Origin: Panulirus ornatus
Lineage: Eukaryota > Arthropoda > Malacostraca > Decapoda > Palinuridae
Reading direction: 5' to 3'
Assembly (NCBI RefSeq): GCF_036320965.1
Contig: NC_092251.1
Span: forward strand, 7,948,001 to 8,012,000
Length of the DNA: 64,000 bases
The position numbers and the translations under genes are program-made. A model generated the notes under the pieces. The model saw only the letters and a program-made list of their open reading frames with translations. It searched no databases and had not been told where the DNA came from. Within the stretch, counting starts at the first letter, position 1; every line of letters starts with the position of its first letter. Of this stretch, positions 61,001 through 64,000 are shown one piece after another.

Positions 61001-61264
61001 GGAGACAGAAAACAGCACGAGCTAATGAAGATATGAGGACCGTGATACTGTGAACAACGTGATATTGAAGATTTATGGTACAATTTGTACCGTTTCAATG
61101 GAACACAGCGGTGCGGAGGGTGCTATGGTGCTATGAAGGTTATGGTACTATTGGTATTGTCATAAACGGGATATTGTGATACTGTGGCATGGGGTAGGGA
61201 AGGTGCTCTTGTACGAGAGATAATGTGGTACGGGAGGAGCTGTATTGTAGGAGAGGCTGTGGTA

Positions 61265-61560
61265 TGGGATGCAATGTGGTATGGGGGGATTCTGGAATGG
61301 GAGGTACTGTGGTATGGGAGGTACTGTGGTGAGGGAGGTACTGTGGTGTGGGAGGTACTGTGGTGTGGGGGGTACTGTGGTGTGGGAGGTACTGTGGTGT
61401 GGGAGGTACTGTGGTGTGGGGGGTACTGTAATGTGGGAGGTACTGAGGTGTGGGAGGTACTGTGGTATGGGAGGTACTGTGGTGTGGGGGTACTATGGTG
61501 TGGGAGGTACTGTGATGTGGGAGGTACTGTGGTGTGGGAGGTACTGTGGTATGGCAGTTA
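61265..61560. repeat. 17-bp G-rich minisatellite, about 17 copies
   Basis: 'gtactgtggtgtgggag' recurs at 61321, 61338, 61355 and 61372, exactly 17 bp apart, with 16-bp variants. G-runs make the plus strand quadruplex-prone. It produces ORFs of 128 and 276 aa; the longer one reads on into C/T-rich sequence. Confidence 0.94.
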
Positions 61561-61617
61561 CCAGGGGTAGCAGTGACGGGTACGTCTGGGCAGGCGCGAC
61601 CGGAACTATGTCATTAT

Positions 61618-61795
61618 CTCTTCCCTGGCCTGACCAGAGTTTCCTTGTACCTCTCCCTTGTCTTTCCCTTCCCCCTTACCTGGCCTGGCCCCGACGAGTT
61701 TCCCTGGACCACTCCCTTGTCTCTCCGTTCTCCCTCACCTGGTCTATCCCCTGGCCAGAGTCACTCCCTTGTCTCTCCCTTATCCCTTACCTGCT
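61618..61795. repeat. Degenerate 52-59-bp C/T-rich repeat x3
   Basis: 'ctcccttgtct' occurs at 61653, 61712 and 61764, each within a similar context ending 'cttacctg' or 'ctcacctgg'. Confidence 0.75.
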
Positions 61796-62892
61796 ACGTT
61801 TCCTATTGCAATCCTACCTTCCCTCTCCTTCTTCCCTCCACATTTTCCCTTATTCCTCACCTCTTCTTCCCCATATATCCTTCCTTCTCTTGCTCATTCT
61901 CTTTCCTTATTCTCATCCCCCCTTACTTTCTCTCTGTCTCAAAAAGAGTCTTCAAAATTCCTGTCTCAACAGATATCAAGACAATACAACAAACACCAAC
62001 ATAAACACCAGCAGAAATACTGCATGTCTCTATGAGAGCATTAGTGTCGAGCGGGAGACGAACACACCAGCCCTGAGGACCTCGAGTTCTCTCGCTTAAT
62101 CTCTTGGTAACCCAGCTCTCCACCAACACAGCTCCTCTCTCTCTGAATCTGTTTAGGTGCTGGGGGCATCGGAGCCAGCGTTAGTGGCTTCCCCAAACCC
62201 AATGCTTCCTGAAGGTAGAGTACAGAACCCCTGGGAAGCTACTAATAACGGGCCACAGGTGAGAGGGTCGTGAGCTGGGGGATATAAACAGGTGGAGTGG
62301 GAATATTGTGTGGTTGAGAAGGGGATGAACACCACTCAGGAAGTAGGAGTGGACGCGGGAAGGGGGTTGGTAATGGACGCCTGGAGGAAATGGGACAAGG
62401 GTGCGTGAAGTGGGGAAACAGGTGCGTGGGAGGGGGCGGCAAGGCTTCGTTGTGAGGGTGAAGATCGTTTGTGGACGTAAGGAAACTGCACATGAGGCAG
62501 TATTAAGGTATGGATGCATAAGGATGGGAGTGGAGGGGTTTATAAGAACCCATGAGGAGATGGGACGTGGGTGGAGAATGGAAGAAGGAGAGAGAAAGGG
62601 AGAGAGAAAGAGAAGGAAGGACGAGAGTATCGCTCAGAGAGGAGCGGAGAAAACACAAGCTGTTTGTTGGTTAAGTCTAGCGTCCGTTTTAATGTCTAGA
62701 CGTTGAACAGACTTATGAACAGAACTGAAAATTATATCTCTCTTTTCTTCCTTTTCCCCTCGTCTTCACATCCTGTTATTTCTTCGTTTCCTTCCAATTC
62801 TCTCCCTACTACCACTACAACATCAGATTAGACATCATATCCACGTCAATCATCACTACTGTCAACACAACCATTACCCATATGATATTTTT
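61796..62892. other. Unassigned sequence
   Basis: C/T-rich to 61940, then mixed; A/G-rich at 62570-62640. If the minus-strand exons at 62893-63764 are real, the left part is their 3' flank; no clear polyadenylation signal was found there. Confidence 0.35.
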
Positions 62893-63113
62893 CTACAGCG
62901 GCTGAAGATCGACCACACCCCAGCGATCTGGTCGACCAGACCCACCCTCCCACTTGCCGGGCGAAGCTTGCCTCACACCCTCAACGGAGACACAGGTGGA
63001 GGTAGCCGCTTGCCATGCGTCACCCTCTACTCGCCAACTGAAAGGGGAGATGAAGGGGCGCTGGCCCAAGGGATACGGGACCGGTTTGGCTCGGGAGGGG
63101 GGGGATTGCTGCT
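62893..63113 (-). CDS. Terminal exon candidate (72 codons plus stop)
   Basis: On the minus strand a good acceptor ('cccattcgtctccccag') precedes 221 nt: 2 nt that complete the codon left by exon 63646-63764, then 72 codons and TAG. The peptide includes QRPFISPFSWRVEGDAW and ends GRPDRWGVVDLQPL. The frame is open throughout and compatible with the upstream exon, which is the main support. The plus strand is also open over 233 nt, so the orientation rests on splice strength and phase. I recognise no named family. Confidence 0.42.
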
Positions 63114-63645
63114 CTGGGGAGACGAATGGGGGTGAGTAGGACTAATGAAATAGGTAGAGGAAAAAAAGGGACTTATTTTTTTCACGACTAATACAACTGC
63201 CATTGAAATACTGGGATATAAGGGACGTATCTTCACTATGGTTGTCCTCAGAATCTAAGTGTTCCATCTTGCGCACGAGAGGCGGTAAGCTCTTTATGTA
63301 GGGTCATCCAGTGAAGCGCTACTGAGGAGAAATTACCTTAGCTGTCACCTATCGCGTTAGTGACCCATGTCTTAGGACGCAGCTCCACTGTTATCTAAAC
63401 AGGTGTCAGTTACACGTACTCTTTACCGTCAATTATTCTATAAAGCTACAAATTACATGTTTATCTTCTCTCTTATTCTATACATATATTCTTATCTGTC
63501 TTCAGCAGATCTGTCTCAACAACCTCCTCGATTTTCCCCATTTTTCAACTTTCTTTTTTCTCCCCTCCAGTGTTTACCTGCTGGCTTGCGCGAGGCAACA
63601 CAGTCGTTCAAGATACGGTATAACCATTTTGGTAACATCACTTAC

Positions 63646-63764
63646 CTGGATGTTGCTGACCCACAACGCCAGTGGCCCGAGTCCCGCTGCTCAGTCTTCC
63701 GAACTTGAAGATGTGAAGGTTGTCAGCGGCCGGGGTGGAAATTGGAAACTCTGCTCGCCCAACC
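63646..63764 (-). CDS. Internal exon candidate, 119 nt
   Basis: Bounded on the minus strand by a strong acceptor ('tcctgcttcctctccag') and a perfect donor CAG|GTAAGT. It reads 1 nt + 39 codons + 1 nt in the only open frame; the other two contain stops. The peptide includes AEFPISTPAADNLHIFKFG and GTRATGVVGQQHP. Its outgoing phase matches the candidate terminal exon at 62893-63113 across a 532-bp intron. The upstream exon, ending with 2 nt of a codon, would lie beyond the right edge. Confidence 0.45.
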
Positions 63765-64000
63765 CTGGAGAGGAAGCAGGACATTAGAACTTCAGAGATA
63801 TTGTCCAAAGGGCTCCTATGCGCAGCAGACATGCAAGAACACATATACGTAAGCTGATATGCATTCACGACTAGAACATCCTATTCCATTATTTCTTGCG
63901 GGCAAGAACACACTTTGGTGCCATAATACCCCGCGGTGTTTCACAGGAGACAGGGTCGAAAATCTTAGAATCCTGTATCACGAAACGTCTGAGTGGCCCT
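63765..64000. other. Probable intron or flank of the minus-strand gene
   Basis: No further donor in suitable phase was seen up to the window edge. Confidence 0.3.

Noticed and set aside
61269..62099. 276-aa plus-strand ORF, the longest in the window
   Set aside because: It is the 17-bp G-rich array read in frame, then C/T-rich degenerate repeat. Composition is low-complexity and there are no gene signals.
63403..63708. Plus-strand 101-aa ORF, and a plus-strand exon at 62899-63131 joining one at 63571
   Set aside because: The plus-strand exons are also phase-compatible, but the minus strand has the stronger donor (CAG|GTAAGT) and acceptors over the same intervals, so I read the plus frames as antisense shadows. 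This should be rechecked with RNA data.

Overview
The window looks like nuclear DNA from a large, repeat-rich arthropod genome, most probably a decapod crustacean. The direct evidence is the architecture: no long intact ORF outside tandem repeats, about 35 dinucleotide or trinucleotide microsatellites (CT/GA, CA/GT, TA; many 40-90 bp), about 25 minisatellites or degenerate tandem arrays, a decayed LINE reverse transcriptase, a tRNA-like SINE and two dispersed repeat families. Two copies of one dispersed family end in a 'cctggcgctacctcgct'-like segment that I remember as common in decapod genomic sequence. That attribution is from memory and unverified. Nothing suggests a bacterial or organellar origin.

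Layout. 0-5 kb: dispersed repeat B (three copies) and 24-, 39- and 31-bp minisatellites. 5-16 kb: mostly unassigned sequence with a 27-bp minisatellite, microsatellites and weak plus-strand exon candidates. 16-20 kb: hairpin-forming 39-bp repeats, a 19-bp array and the first copy of repeat A. 20-26 kb: a CCAAT/GT-box/TATA promoter candidate near 23.05 kb, then a 41-bp and an almost C-free 15-bp minisatellite. 30.3-31.2 kb: a 41-bp array abutting a minus-strand LINE reverse transcriptase. 31.9-33.8 kb: short exon candidates on both strands. 34-48 kb: microsatellites, the second copy of repeat A, a SINE at 44.6 kb, and arrays of 22, 27/80, 127, 23 and 41 bp. 49.7-51.6 kb: three plus-strand exon candidates, one followed 22 bp later by AATAAA. 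52-62 kb: pyrimidine-rich or CA-rich sequence and a G-rich 17-bp minisatellite. 62.9-63.8 kb: the best gene evidence, two minus-strand exons with canonical splice sites and compatible phases.

No protein-coding gene can be named with confidence. Most translated ORFs here are minisatellites or microsatellites read in several frames. The exon candidates rest on splice signals and open frame only. At this composition, open frames of 50-120 codons arise often by chance, so their confidences are low and RNA evidence would decide them. The window is best read as intergenic or intronic DNA dominated by tandem-repeat birth, expansion and decay, partly seeded by mobile elements.
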